Below, in pieces: positions 1-11,877 of a stretch of 64,000 nt of DNA. Position numbers and translations under genes: made by a program. The notes under the pieces were generated by a model. That model was not told the origin of the DNA. It was given only the letters and a program-made list of their open reading frames with translations, and did no database searches. Location: the NCBI GenBank assembly GCA_023374025.1, contig SIJG01000027.1:300722-364721 (forward strand). The letters run 5' to 3'. The DNA is from Heterodera schachtii (taxonomy: Eukaryota; Nematoda; Chromadorea; Rhabditida; Heteroderidae). Position 1 is the first letter of the stretch. Every line of letters begins with the position of its first letter.

Positions 1-235
1 GCATTACGCGATCGGACTTGACCGCAGTCCCTACGAGCAGGTGACCCCGGGAAAAGAGGCCAAACGGAGGGAGGGAATATCAGAATAAACACTCCTGGGG
101 GAGGGGTCCCTTTCTCTTTTGGGCCTAACAATAAGATGCTTGCCAGGTGTTTCCCCCCCCCCCCCCCCCTCCGGTTTTGTTATGGCAATTAACAAATCGT
201 TTCAATTTGTTGGTATACGGTGCCTTTTTCTTCAG

Positions 236-464
236 GCCAATGGCGCCGGCGCTGGCGGCGCTTTTTTGTCCGCCGCTGTCACTAAGCATCGGTCGGCGCT
301 TGACAAAGCGGCGTCGCTGAACGGAAGTGCCAACAGCAACGGAACATTTGCTGTCACCAGCAGCGCAATCGCATCGGCGGGCGGCGTGCCGCTTTATGCG
401 ACGCCGGCACAGTTCAACCCTTACTTGGTGCCTGCCTCCTTTTTGCCAGCCGGTGCCGTTTCAT
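236..464 (+). CDS. Internal exon of a possible muscleblind-like RNA-binding protein (partial)
   Basis: The exon opens after a strong acceptor (TTTTTCTTCAG, ending at 235) and closes at a plausible GTGGGT donor. It encodes an Ala/Ser/Gly-rich segment containing KHRSALDKA and, at its end, FNPY...SFLPAGAVSC. The order of these pieces resembles the region of muscleblind/MBNL proteins after the zinc fingers (KRPALEK..., FN..., FLPPGSILC). Muscleblind proteins are CCCH zinc-finger regulators of alternative splicing. No CCCH finger is inside the window; those exons would lie to the left. A possible terminal exon at 1561-1662 follows a CACAG acceptor in the same phase, but its protein is not recognisable. 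The family call rests on short low-complexity similarity and is tentative. Confidence 0.35.
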
Positions 465-2185
465 GTGGGTGTGGGTTCTGTAGGGTAAAGCGGGCGAGGA
501 GAAACGGACGCACCCCCGCTTAAAAAGCATGGAAAAGAGAGGAATTTCTAGGGAAATGTTGCCGGTGGTGATATTGCATTTTCATAATTTGCTCGTCGTC
601 ACTAATTACCTTTTCATTTCTTCCTTACTAATTAATCGCCTCCCCTTTGAAGTTGCCGCCCAATTGCCCCCTCGCTTCGGATGACACGGCAATCGCTCCC
701 TCTCTCTCTCTCCCCTTCTCTTTGTTTGATTGTGCCGTCCTTTGCCATGCCATCGCTTCGCCTTCATTGCCCTCCGTCCGTTTGTTCTCTTTTTGTGCCG
801 ATTTTTGTTAAGCGTTCGCTTTTCTTCCCCTCATTCTCTTGCTATTTTCTCTTCTTTAAATTCACTTTGATTTTATTAATAATAAAAGGCAAGAAATGTT
901 TTTCTTTTTTTTTGTTTTAAATACGGCGTTCATCGCTTTTTGTGCCGATTTTTAATTGGGAAAAAACTTAAATATTTGGCCAAATAATCGATAAATTAAA
1001 TTAGCAAAACATTTGGTTAATAATTTGGCCAAATGCCCTATCGATTAAATTAAATAAATTGGCAAAACATTTATTTATTTTAATTTGATGGCCCATCGTT
1101 TGTCACTTTTGTGCTGCCTTTACTCACTCAATTACATTATTGTTAACATAACATTACAATTGTTAATGTAAAATGGTGGGAAGTTTCGCTAGGACACAAA
1201 TAAACAACATACAGTATACTTTGAATAATACTGTAACAGTCTTTTTCTTTCTCTGAATTTGCCCTTTGCTCCTAAATTTGTTTTTCCGTCTTGCCATTCC
1301 TTTCATTTGACACATTCTCTCTCTCCCCCTCTCTCTCTCTCCCCCCTCTCTCTCTCCCCCCCTCTCTCTCTCTCCCCCCTCTCTCTCGTCCAGCCCTTCT
1401 TTCTCCTTGTCGTTTCCGTTCAATGTTTTCTCTCCTTCCTTTCTTTTTCCTCTCCTTTGTTCCATTCTTCCTCGCTTTCTCTCATCCATCTTTTTCCCTC
1501 CCTGTTTCCCCTTTTCTATTGTCTCCTATTCGTCCGCCGCTCCGTTCGTTCTGTCCACAGATGCGTTGCGTTCTTCCAGGAGTTCCAACGTCTGTTTGCC
1601 AATGCGCGCCGTCAACTCGCCCAAATTTTTAGAACAAAAGTTTTTTTTAAACTCATTTTAGACTTTGTTCGAGCCGAAATTTGAAATTGGTCAAAATTAA
1701 TGTTAGATTTTTGATCAGCGACCCCGAAAACCCAAAATAAACTTTATAACAATTGAAACTTTGTTCAGGCGCAGTTATGACCCCTACCGTGAATAAGATG
1801 CTATTTTAAAAATGGATAATTTAGGATCAAATTTCATTGCCCAAATCACAGAAGTCTAAAAATAAAAATCATTTTTTACATTAAAAATGAATGGTAAAAA
1901 ATTAGTCATTCTATAGAATTCAGGTAAATGTTTTGTTGAAAATGGTTCATTGCGAATTGCAACACAACCGAAAAAGGGAAGGGTGGGTGATCATTCATTA
2001 TCAGAAACAAATCATTTAACGGGGCTTTCGGCACGGCACTCTCTCCCACACTCCGTTCACAATCAGTCCTTCTTTAGGCGAGTTGTGGTCATCCGATAGA
2101 TAATATAAAACAGAAAACAATTATTTGTGAAAAAAAGCAAAGGAATTGTTGTTTTGCACGTAAAATTTTAAATTTTTCCCTTATG
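465..2185. other. Intron/3' flank with CT-rich tracts; no clear gene
   Basis: This stretch is AT-rich and holds pyrimidine-rich simple sequence at about 690-720 and especially 1316-1390 (CTCTCTCCCC repeats). Long ORFs read through these CT tracts on both strands are compositional and not supported by splice signals. Near 1767-1785 there is a GACCCCTACCG motif that also sits at the right edge of the foldback element at 13607-13982, so a decayed repeat is likely here. From about 1660 to 2185 nothing else is recognisable. Confidence 0.5.
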
Positions 2186-2951
2186 TTAGTCATCCCAACC
2201 GACCGAATCCTTCGCGGGTTCCATGCTGAGCAGTCCGACGACAATGAAAACAATGGCAATGATCAGAACAACGGAAAGGCCGGCGATAATTCCAAACATT
2301 GGGGCGAAATTGGGGGAGGAAAACTGTGGAGAAAAGAGGGACAATCACTGTTAGGAAAAATGTAAAAATAGCACAAACACACGGACATTTTTGTCGCGAT
2401 TCATTTTTTGGCCACGTTTTTGACAGTTCTTTGGTAATTTTCAAAATGAAAACGACGAAAAAATATCCGAATTTAAAAAAAAACATACGGTAATTTATAA
2501 ATTTGTTATAAGTATTTCCAATAACAATGAAACATTAATTTGATCATGTCGAAAAAGCGCAATTTTTTAATGTCCCATAGATTTTACATTAATTTTCAAA
2601 TTTTAAACCAAAACCAAGAGATGATAAAACGAACCAGTCAAAAGCTAATTGAGCAAAAATGAAATCGTAATTTTGCCGTCCGCTCATTGGAATTAATCCC
2701 CGGGCTCACTGCCCCCCCCCCCTCTCTCTGATGACTTACCATGTGAACGTTAAGCCCTTTCCTGGCCATTTCCAATCTTTTGCTGTCTCTTTGGCCCTCT
2801 TCATTTTGTGCACCTTCTGATGGTTCAGCGCCAAAAACTTCTCAAAATTGGAAATTTTGGTTAATTAATAAAAAGGATTTGGGGGGAACGCACCAAAAGC
2901 GAAGAAAAGCAGCAAAAGTTGAACAGTGAGGGAGAAACGGAGGAGAAGCAT
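2186..2951 (-). CDS. 98-residue type I membrane protein, similar to the C-terminal part of renin receptor/ATP6AP2
   Basis: Three exons keep phase: 2951-2894, 2840-2740, 2323-2186 (297 nt including TAA). The product starts with a clear signal peptide (MLLLRFSLTVQLLLLFF). A short hydrophilic lumenal segment rich in E, R and K follows, then one strong transmembrane helix (GIIAGLSVVLIIAIVFIVVG) and a short tail LLSMEPAKDSVGWDD. The helix plus MEPAKDSV resembles the end of ATP6AP2, the V-ATPase accessory protein, where human has MDPGYDSI, but the IIYR that follows in ATP6AP2 is absent. The large ATP6AP2 ectodomain is missing. The neighbouring WDR44 gene supports the idea: from memory, the C. elegans homologues of WDR44 and ATP6AP2 are also adjacent. 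It lies only 178 bp downstream of the uS14m stop, so it is probably co-transcribed. Alternatively it is an unrelated small membrane protein. Confidence 0.6.
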
Positions 2952-3129
2952 TGCAAAAAGAAAAGAGGGATTGAACCAATAAAATATGAAATGGAAAAGA
3001 AAAAGTAAAAATTGAAAAAAACCAAAGTGAGTGGAAAAAGGGTGTCACATTTGTTTAAATTATTGTTTATCCAATGCTCAAACAGTGCGTTTTCTTTTCT
3101 AATTTTGTTGCTTTTGCCTCCGTTTCGCT

Positions 3130-4311
3130 TCACCAAATGCCCCTCTGAATGCCGCTGAGTCCTCCTCTGTCCGCAATGTCGCGGAAACAGTGCCGACTGA
3201 CGCGGAATTTGTTGAGTTTGCCACGCCGCTTGGAAGTGAATTGGCACATTTGGATGATCAGAACGGGGTGCGCACGACGCGGCATATTGTCCATCCGTTC
3301 CTGAAAATTGGGTTTAATTGCTCCAAAAATTGCAATAATCTCCGCCCCCATGCCAATATTCATTTTCCCTCGGCGATAACCTGAAACTCGTCGATTATCA
3401 CACGTGGCAAAATGTTGTTCGTCTTCATGGCCTTGTAGCGCATTCTGTGCAAATTAAAGGAAAGTAAAGTAAAATTAATAAAAAAAACACCTTATTTTTC
3501 CATTATTAATTTTTTGGAACGTTTAGTTTCTTTTTTGCGCTTCATTTGGCTTATTTTTTAAATAATAGCAAAAATGTTGGGCTTTTATAAAATGGAAATT
3601 TACGGTCCAAAAATTTTTTAAATCAAATAAGCACTTTTGGTATTGTTACTTCTTTTTGTAAAAATTTAAAGTTTCATAAGAATGGCCAGAAAAGATCGGT
3701 TTTTGAGTATTTTGTCACAAAATAAAAATGTTTTAAATTTTACTCTTTGATAAAAATGTGATCGGAATTTTTATTTTAGTTAAAATTAAAGAAATTATGG
3801 TCCAAAAATCGTACGGCAACCTTTCCAATTGGCAATTTTACCTCATTGGGCCCCACTCGGCCACCAATCGGCGCCGTTTGATGTCCGCGAGTTGCCGCCA
3901 ATGGGGCCAAAATGTCATGCGATGGCCCTCCTTCCACCACGCCCTCTCCACGTAATAGGGGTATTTGTCATAACTGACAATTGGCAGGCCAATTTTAGTA
4001 TATTTGTCGCGCTTTCATTACCCCAATTCCCTCAAAGTTTCGCTGTTGTAATCGTAGCGCTTCCGTTCGGCCTGCAGCGGCTCCTCCGTTTCGTCCGAGG
4101 CGGACGGAAATTCGGCGGCCGCACCTTCGAGGGACGGCGGCGGAGGGCCACCCGAGGCGGAGGAAGAAGCCTTTAAACAGGGGACAGTTCGTGGTTTAAA
4201 GCGTCATTTCCATTAAATTAAAAAAACAAAAATGCAATTACATACAAACGCACGGCGTACAAAAGACGCAAACGCAGTCCGACAAAAGTTAAAGGATTTG
4301 CTGACAATCAT
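3130..4311 (-). CDS. MRPS14: Mitochondrial small ribosomal subunit protein uS14m
   Basis: Five exons keep phase: 4311-4246, 4170-4022, 3973-3842, 3444-3381, 3300-3130 (582 nt, 193 aa). The C-terminus matches the uS14 family: CQFTSKRRGKLNKFRVSR, then FRDIADRGGLSGIQRGIW at the very end (human LADHGQLSGIQRATW). The preceding NNILP motif and the WPHWRQLADIKRRRL block also align with human MRPS14. uS14m is an rRNA-binding protein of the mitochondrial 28S subunit head. The 22-residue first exon is an Arg-rich presequence (MIVSKS...CRTA...FVRRA), followed by an Ala/Ser/Pro-rich linker. That first exon is homologous to the first exon of MRPL12 in this window (see findings). WDR44 lies 650 bp upstream and the small membrane protein 178 bp downstream, all on one strand. 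Confidence 0.92.
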
Positions 4312-4961
4312 TGACAAATGGTCTAAAATTTGTATTAGAAATCAAATAACGACAAAATGCTAACAGATCCCAACGGATCTAAACAAATAAAAATCGGTTT
4401 TTCTTTTTGAGAAAAAAATGTAAAATCAAAGAACAAATTGGCATAAAACACATGGCCAAAAAGGTACAAAAAAAAGAATTTCAAGTGGTGGTGGAATTTT
4501 CCAAATGAAACTGTGGTTGTTAGACCACCCCCTAAATTGTAATCTGCTCTCTTTCAATGTTAAACAAAATTAGAGTTGCACGAAACGGAAAAAGCAGGGG
4601 GGGGGGGGGGCTAGACTTTCAACCGACGGGAATTAAGTAATTATAATTCAACAAAAATTGTAATTTAGGTACTTTATGAAAGAATTAATGAAAAAATTTA
4701 TTTTGCAACATGGAGATGAAATTGTAATAAGGCCATAAATAAATAACAAAAGACGAGAGATCTTTTTATTCAATAATAAGTGCGAATAGAGACATTTTTT
4801 GATATTCCATCAAATTTACTCAAAACAATAAAACAGTATCACTGATTATACAATAAGGGACTGATGAGCGGTTTTTGGCAAAATATAACAAAAAGAGACT
4901 GTGCAAAAAGAAAAGCATTTTGTATCAAAAGGAGGAGAGGCAAAATGGCGAATGATAAATA
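4312..4961. other. Intergenic region between WDR44 and uS14m genes
   Basis: This AT-rich spacer should contain the WDR44 3'UTR and the uS14m upstream region. It includes a poly-G tract of about 13 at roughly 4598-4610. No ORF with splice support or RNA gene was seen. Confidence 0.6.
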
Positions 4962-7900
4962 TTATTGAGACACGAACACTTTCAAAGAGCCGGTCAAATC
5001 AGCGGAAACGACCACATCACCAGACACATTCCTTGAAGTCCTTAATTGGAATAGAATAAAATTTACAAAATATGAATGGCTAAAGTACCACCGGGAATGA
5101 TTTAAACACCAAACCAAAGTGGTCAAGTCAAATTGAAGGGGTGGAGCGAGACTGCGACGTGCAAAAATTTGAATACGCGATTCGCAACTTTTTTTTGAGC
5201 AACCCGCGACTTTTGGGTACCATTAACGAAAAAGAAAAAACTAGAACAGCTCCATCCTACCGGCACCGCCGGACAATGCTCTAATTTTCTTAAAACATGG
5301 TCTTTTTTGGAATAAATCTTTTAACAAATTTCAAAAATTTCCTTATTAAAGAATTCAATGTTTGAAAAGGTGAGAATTTTTGCTCTTAAATGCGCGATTC
5401 GCGGCGATTTTGTTGCGCGATTTGTGACCGCGGAATTTTCTGCCCGCGTTCCACCCCTGTCAAGTTAGTTGTAAGAAAAATTACGTACATATTTGATGGG
5501 GGGGGGGATTCTCAAATGTCATCGGCACTTTTTGAAAATGTCGGGTAATTTATATTTTCGTTTCCCTACCTGCTCCGTTCACTTCCATTCGCCGCAGCAG
5601 CTTCAGCAACGGGTTGATGGGTTGCGGAGGACAAAGAAATGCTCGGAAAGAGCATCATCAGCGAGGCACAGGCCGAACTGGCGGACGAATTGTGCTGGGG
5701 AAGGGCAACGGCGGAGGAATGAGTGGGGGGACAATGGGCGGGGGCAGAGACAGCAGCGGAAGAAGCGCCGGGGGCATGGAACAGAGAAGAAAGCCCCGGG
5801 GGGGAGGCGGAGCCCAACTTTTGCTGTTGGTCCGCAAGCCATTTGAGGACCAACTGAGGCTTGGGGGCAAACACCGCCGTGATCACCTGTTGAGACAATG
5901 AGCAAAAGCATTGAAATGGATACAAATGGGGACAAATTTAAGGAATGAAAGGAAAAACGGACACTCTTTAAATTTTCTTGTAATAAATTTTTAGGTTTGA
6001 AAAAATTTTCCGGGGGAGGGGCGAACTGCTCCCGTTTGCGATATACAAGAATAACTCGATCTTACCAATTCCCGCAATCAGATAAATGCCAAAACAAAAG
6101 GTTAAAGCTAACCGCCGATTGGTGCGCTCGAATGCGTTCCCATGCGTGGTTCCGGTCCTTGCGAACGCCCAACGAACTTGGCAATGGGCCGGTCCGCCAC
6201 AAATAAATGTGTGCATCTTCAGAGCCTTGTGGAGAATTTGAATGACGGAAAGTGCAATATTTAAACACATTTACCACTGATCACATGCGAACCGTCGGGC
6301 GAAAAGGCAGCGCGAATTAAACTCTGACTGATTTGGGCACCCTCAAAAGGAAAAAATGAAAACAATGGCCAAAATAAACGAATAAAGCAATGAACGAATG
6401 AATGCCTTGAATTTGCAGCACAAATCCATGTCACGCAAGTCGTAAATTCGAATTCGCGAGTCATCCGACTGAAAAAACCAATTAAATTTTTAAATTAAAA
6501 TTTTTTATTGGAAGCACCGCAACAAGGAGTTTGTCTCCGTGGACGGCCAACGAAGTAATTTTGTGTCCAACCGAATTTTTGCCACGGGACGAGCGCACGT
6601 CGATGACAGTGTGATATTTGAGTTGCTAAATGAGGAAACTAAATTTAAAAATACTAAAAAAAAAACAAAATAAATACATCGGTCGAATAAAAGAAACATC
6701 GGCCCAGAAAAGTTCCGATCACCACAAATTTGCCATTCTTCACGAAAGTCATTGCCGTGATGAATTTGTTAACCTGAAATTAGGAATTTGTTATTTTAGT
6801 CATATAATTTCGTCCTCCACCTGCTCAACTTCGTTCCAAATGGCCACTTTCTTCTCGGGAATGTGCCACAGCCGAATTTTGCCGTCCAAAGAGCCCGAAA
6901 TGAAATAACGGTCATCCTGAAATAGAATAGGCGATGAAAAATAAACCGAACAAATCACAAAAAGCAATTGATCATCAGTGATCAGACCATTAGCTTAAAT
7001 GCCAATTATAGATCATTGAAAAAAACACACCTTTGGCAAAAATGCCAAACAAGTGACAAAGTCAATGTGCTGAAAGGAGCACAGGCATTCGTTGCGGTGC
7101 AAATGCCACAGTTTGGCAGTTCGGTCCATGCCGGAAGAAAGGAGGAAATAATTGCGGGGCGACCAGCTCAAGTCCAACACGTCCGCGGTGTGCCCACGGA
7201 ACACGCACAACGGCTTGGGTGCGAACACTGCCGATGCGGGGCTGAGTTTCGACGGGGAGCCTTAATTGAGCGATGATTAGCAGGGACAGAAAACACATCA
7301 AGGTAATAATAATTTAAACCGAAAATATTTGGGAGATGGGGGATTTTTAAATTTAAGCGAGAAATGAAAATGTTAATGCTTCGGTGTTGAGAAAAGTTAA
7401 AAACTCCGTAAATTGAAAAATCAAAAGCCATGGCTATGATTCATCTCACTTTGAGTGGAGCTGTCGACGTTGTTGTTGTTGTTATTTGTGCTGCCATTCA
7501 CTGTTTGTTGCTGCTGTTCATTGTTTGTGCCATTGGACAATGGGCCGACGGCGGCGTTTGAAGGGGCGGCGGAAGAGGAAAAAGACGACGAAGCGGAGGA
7601 AGAGGGCACCGGGGAGGGGGGCGAGGAAGAGGGCACGTCAGTGGCCGAGTCGTGCGACACGGCGAAGTGTTTGAGCTGCGAATGGAGAACCCTGCGGCAA
7701 ATTGAAATTTTTAAAAACAATTTTTACTACAGTTCGAGAAGGGACCCGAGGGAATTCGGTAATTATTGTCATTTTTGGCGAACAGAAAAATGGGGTTATT
7801 AGTGCTGGCCCGTTTTCCCAGTCTCTTTTCGAATTTGAGATTTCTGGAAGATATAGTACAAAAGAATGATCAATTGGTGAACTGTTATTAATATCATTGA

Positions 7901-10900
7901 AAAAACATTAATTTTAATAGAACTAAGTGCTCACCAAACCCGAACATTTCTGTCCTGTCCAGCAGTTGCCAACAAACGACCACAACCACTTTAACAAAAA
8001 AAAATTATAATAGTATAAAAAAGGTCAAAATAGTAAATGGACAATTTTTATTTTTTCTCTGAGGCAAATAAAACACCTGAATTTGACACACCAAACTGCG
8101 CCGGTGTGTTCGTTGTTCATCTCCTGGACGAGTGCCAAATTCTCAAAGTCAAACGGACCCTTTTTGGCATTCTTTGACCGGCAAACGCCGGTGCGAGCGA
8201 ACGGAGCGGAACTCGAGGGGGCGGAAGAGTTCATTCTGAAGCAAAAAGTACCATTTGTTTTTTGGTGGGGATTGAGAAATCCTTAAAAATAAATAACTCT
8301 CCTTAAAAATGTCAATTTGGGATTGCTTAAAGCCTTAAACCCGGGGACACAACAGAACCCTCACATACCCTTGCCCTTGGGTGCTCGAAGCAGCGGCTGA
8401 CGTGGTCGGTGGCGTTGAGACGGACGGAGTGTTGCCGCGCGGCGGTTCGGCTGACCCAAAGCGCCACTTCCGCGCGGCTGTGCCAGCGGAAGTGGACGGT
8501 GTGGCAATGGCAGGCATCGCCGCGCTCGGCTCAGAAGCAGCAGCCGCGATGGACAATTGGTCAATGTCACTGTCAGCAATCTATGGGAGAGGGAGAAATT
8601 ATGAAAAATATATACATAGCAAAAATGGGACCCAAAGTATAATTTTTTTTTTTTAATAGAATTAATTACCGATGAAGCGCCGTCTTCGTTCTCTCCTGCA
8701 ATGATTTCGGATTTTTTGGTGGCCCTCGACATGGACACATTTCGTCTGCAATTCCAAAACATCCCCACATTTCTTTCCCCAATTCTGCTCACGTCAAATG
8801 CTCTGGGATTTGTTTCGCTTTTCGGACGGCCCCGCGGAAGAAATCGACAGCACCGACGCCGTAGGAACGAGCAAAGCGGCGAACTCCAGAAATTCAATAA
8901 TTATATAATTCATTTTTATAAATTCGAAGTAAAATTAAACACCGTGGTCCAACCCCGTGTGACGGTGCTGATGAGAGCCAAACACATCGTCGTCATCGTC
9001 GGCCGATTCATTATTCACGTCGGAACTGTGCAATTAGGGAATAGGTAATGCCATAAAATGTCCATTTCCAATGCCCAACTTCGACTTGGCCGCCTTTGCC
9101 TCGGCCTCCTTCGCCTTCATTGACATGCGTCTCTCCACGTCGCGAGTGATCGGGTCCATCATGTCCAACAAGTACTTGGTGTTCAGCTGCTGTTGCTCTC
9201 CTCCTCCCAGCAACAGTTTGTGCTGCTGTTGGGCCTGGTGAGGCTCCCAAGTGGACGACTTCTGATGGGTTGGCCTAGGCGATTTGCACTGGGGCAATTT
9301 GTCCAGCTGAAAATAAAAATGGAAGCAAAATAAAAGAAAATCAATAAGGGCTGTTTTTTTTTTGCCTTTGCCGGCGATCGGTCCGATGCGCTTCGCCGAT
9401 GAAACTTTTTGTTAGCGGACAATTGCAGGGTTTTCTGTTGTTGCTGTTTGCGGGTGAGGATTGACAAAACTTCACTTTGGCTCGACCTGCTAGGAGCCTA
9501 AAATTAATTCAATTTATTTTTTCAATTGCTAAGTTCCATTTGGACCCACGTGTTTTGGTGAAGTGTTATCGGCTGAGACAAAGCTTTTGCTGTTATTGAT
9601 ATTGTTGGTATTCGTCGTTATATTGGCGGTGAATTTGTGGTGGGTTGGCGACGTGCCGTGGCACGGCTGAGGGGGACGAGGCGGAGCTGTGGCCGACGAA
9701 TCCACCAAATTCTCATAATGCACCACAATATTCGTCGAAGACAGCTCCTAAAGATGGAAGGGATTGTCAGACGGAATCTCCGAATATTTCAACAAATCCT
9801 AACCAAGCTAAAAAAACCGTGACTTATTTTATTAGAAATACGCCTGTTAAAAACGTGCCGTGTCCGTCCCATGGCCCGTATTTTTGCTGTTGTTATCCTC
9901 CTTCAATTCCTTCTGCTCATGAGGGACATCACCATTTTGCTTTTTCGTGTCCTCCTCCCCGTCGTTGTCGTCATTATTCGCGGCCAATGAAATGTCTTCA
10001 GAAAGAACCTTAAATTTCGTACGTTTTTATTTATCAAAAATAAAAGGTAGAAAGTTTTTTGGCCGGAGAGGATGGACCTGTTGGAGGACGCTCTGAATGA
10101 CGGTCGAGGCGGACTGGTCCTGCTCGTCCAGGATGGGCAACGCTTCGATGGGCGAAGCGCCGCGTGTCAACGAATTGGACTTCGAGGCGACCACTGGTGG
10201 TGGGAAAGGGCCTGAAAATGTTTTCCGAATTTCATGACCAGAAGCACAGCGCGAGTGTTGTGAGTGCAGGCCATGTCAAGCCAAAATTGGATATTTGATG
10301 CCTAAAACTGACCGGTCTTCATGCTTTTGGCAAGTGAAAGGCCTCTGTCCAGCGAATTGGTTTTGGCATGGCCGCGCAGACGTCCAAACTGTGACTGCTG
10401 TTGTTGTTCAGAACAGACACTGAATAAGGGGAGGGGGAGATTAGCCCATTTCATCTTTTTCCATTTGCCGACTTTTTTGCATCCGTTGCCGTCGAGAGAG
10501 AGGACGGAACATTTGCTGCGGTTGTGCCCGCCGAGTTGGAGGCCACCACTGACGCTGACTCGGCCGGTTTGTTCGCGTTGGAAGTGGACATCGTCGTCGA
10601 AATGGACTGCTCGGAGGGGACGTGCAGCATTTCTTTGTCGCTGTTGGCACCACCACTATTGCCATGTTTTGTGTTGTTAGCGTTGTCGGTGTTTTCATCC
10701 GAACAATTCGACGGCATTGGCAATGAATGGGAAGTGACCATTGACGGGGCGGAGATCGATTGGAGCGGAGGAAGCGGAGGCGGGGAGGAGGGAGAGGAGA
10801 CAATAACATTAACATTTTGGAGAGGTACGGCGTTGGAATTTGCCAAAGGCTTTCGTGGGGGCAATGGAGGAGGCACGGGCGAAGTGGGGGAGGTGGGCAA

Positions 10901-11515
10901 AAGCACAGCCTGGAAAAAAGGGAAAGGCATTCGAAGGGTAGCCAAAAAGGAGCAGCGCATTACGTCCCCCCCCCCCCTCCCCTTTTTAATAATGAAAGTC
11001 CTATTTTTTTCTTGTAAAAACCGAAAAATTTCATATTCTTAAAAGTTAAATGGTTAAAAAATTCTCGCTGATAAAAGGGGTATCCCACATTTCTAATAAA
11101 CTAAAACAAGATTTCTTAAATTTAATGTTGTTTAAAACCTCTGAGATTGAAAAAATGTAAGTATGAATCCGACCCGATTTTAGACATAGGCGCAAAAACT
11201 ACGCATTTTCAATGAGTGGCAAAACGATTCAAAAGTTTACCGAAGTTGGCGAATTCACCGGGGAGACCAAATGAAAAGGCAAAGGCGGAGGAGGGCCCGG
11301 AGGAGGACACTGAAACAGTGAAAAATATTCGAACCAAAGCTCATGGACAAAAGGCCAACTTTGAGCGATTTTGTGGGGTGTCCCGTTTTGTTAGTTCCCT
11401 TCGATTTTGGCGGGGAAGTGGCGTCGCCAATTTGGCAAAGTGTGTCCACCGCATCCTCAAACAGTTCATCCGTCCCGTCACTGCTCATCGTTTCATCCGA
11501 ACGTTTCGTTGACAT
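4962..11515 (-). CDS. WDR44: WDR44-type WD-repeat Rab11-binding protein (SYM-4 homologue)
   Basis: Twenty-five exons sum to 3678 nt (1225 aa) with consistent phase. They run 11515-11360, 11309-11259, 10909-10473, 10419-10313, 10211-10078, 10008-9859, 9747-9550, 9497-9366, 9306-9080, 9025-8943, 8883-8793, 8745-8670, 8580-8369, 8235-8077, 7988-7935, 7691-7450, 7260-7031, 6916-6821, 6773-6678, 6625-6518, 6468-6406, 6341-6275, 6225-6113, 5886-5570, 5040-4962. The C-terminal half is a WD40 propeller close to human WDR44: EHTGAVWCVKFSGCGRLLA, GHTADVLDLSWS, FQHIDFVTCLAF, SGSLDGKIRLW, SDDSRIRIYDLRD, and the terminal VVVSADLTGSLKVFV. The N-terminus is acidic with a possible FFAT-like motif (DELFEDAVD), then proline-rich, low-complexity and DDDDD-containing linkers. 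WDR44 binds Rab11 on recycling endosomes and VAP at the ER. Three introns use GC donors (at 9858, 9365, 6405); the first is the least certain. Confidence 0.93.
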
Positions 11516-11877
11516 TTATTGCACAATAACTTTTTCCAAGAAATTATTTGTGAAAATTTATTTAAAAATAGGTATAAAGAAAATGAAATAACAATAAATA
11601 AGAAAAGAAAATCAAAAAAATTACTTATTTATCATTTGGTAATTAAAATGAGAAAACAAAAAGGAAAAGTGAATTAATTTTAGGGATGTGTTTTATTTAT
11701 TTATTTATGCCTATTTGGTTTTTAAAATGTTCAATATTTGGTTTTAAAATGAATCATTCTTTGGTTTCTTCTTTATTAATCCTGCAAAGACACGATGGAT
11801 ATTGTACTTTTTGCCCTTATCCTACAAAATTAATTAAAGTCTTCAGTTATTCTTTCTGACAATGAATTTGGCTGTTG
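11516..11877. other. Spacer between IDH3B and WDR44
   Basis: This is 362 bp of AT-rich sequence between the IDH3B stop and the WDR44 start codon, on the same strand. No other gene is visible. The short spacing allows co-transcription but does not prove it. Confidence 0.6.

Noticed and set aside
3758..4176. Plus-strand ORFs over 3.8-4.2 kb
   Set aside because: They are antisense to uS14m exons 2 and 3.
5493..5901. Plus-strand Gly/Arg-rich ORFs
   Set aside because: They are antisense to the penultimate exon of WDR44, which keeps phase and family similarity on the minus strand.
10235..10310. Extra WDR44 exon encoding FWLDMACTHNTRAVLLV
   Set aside because: It lies between two exons that join in phase without it and has no similarity to WDR44; open by chance or a rare alternative.
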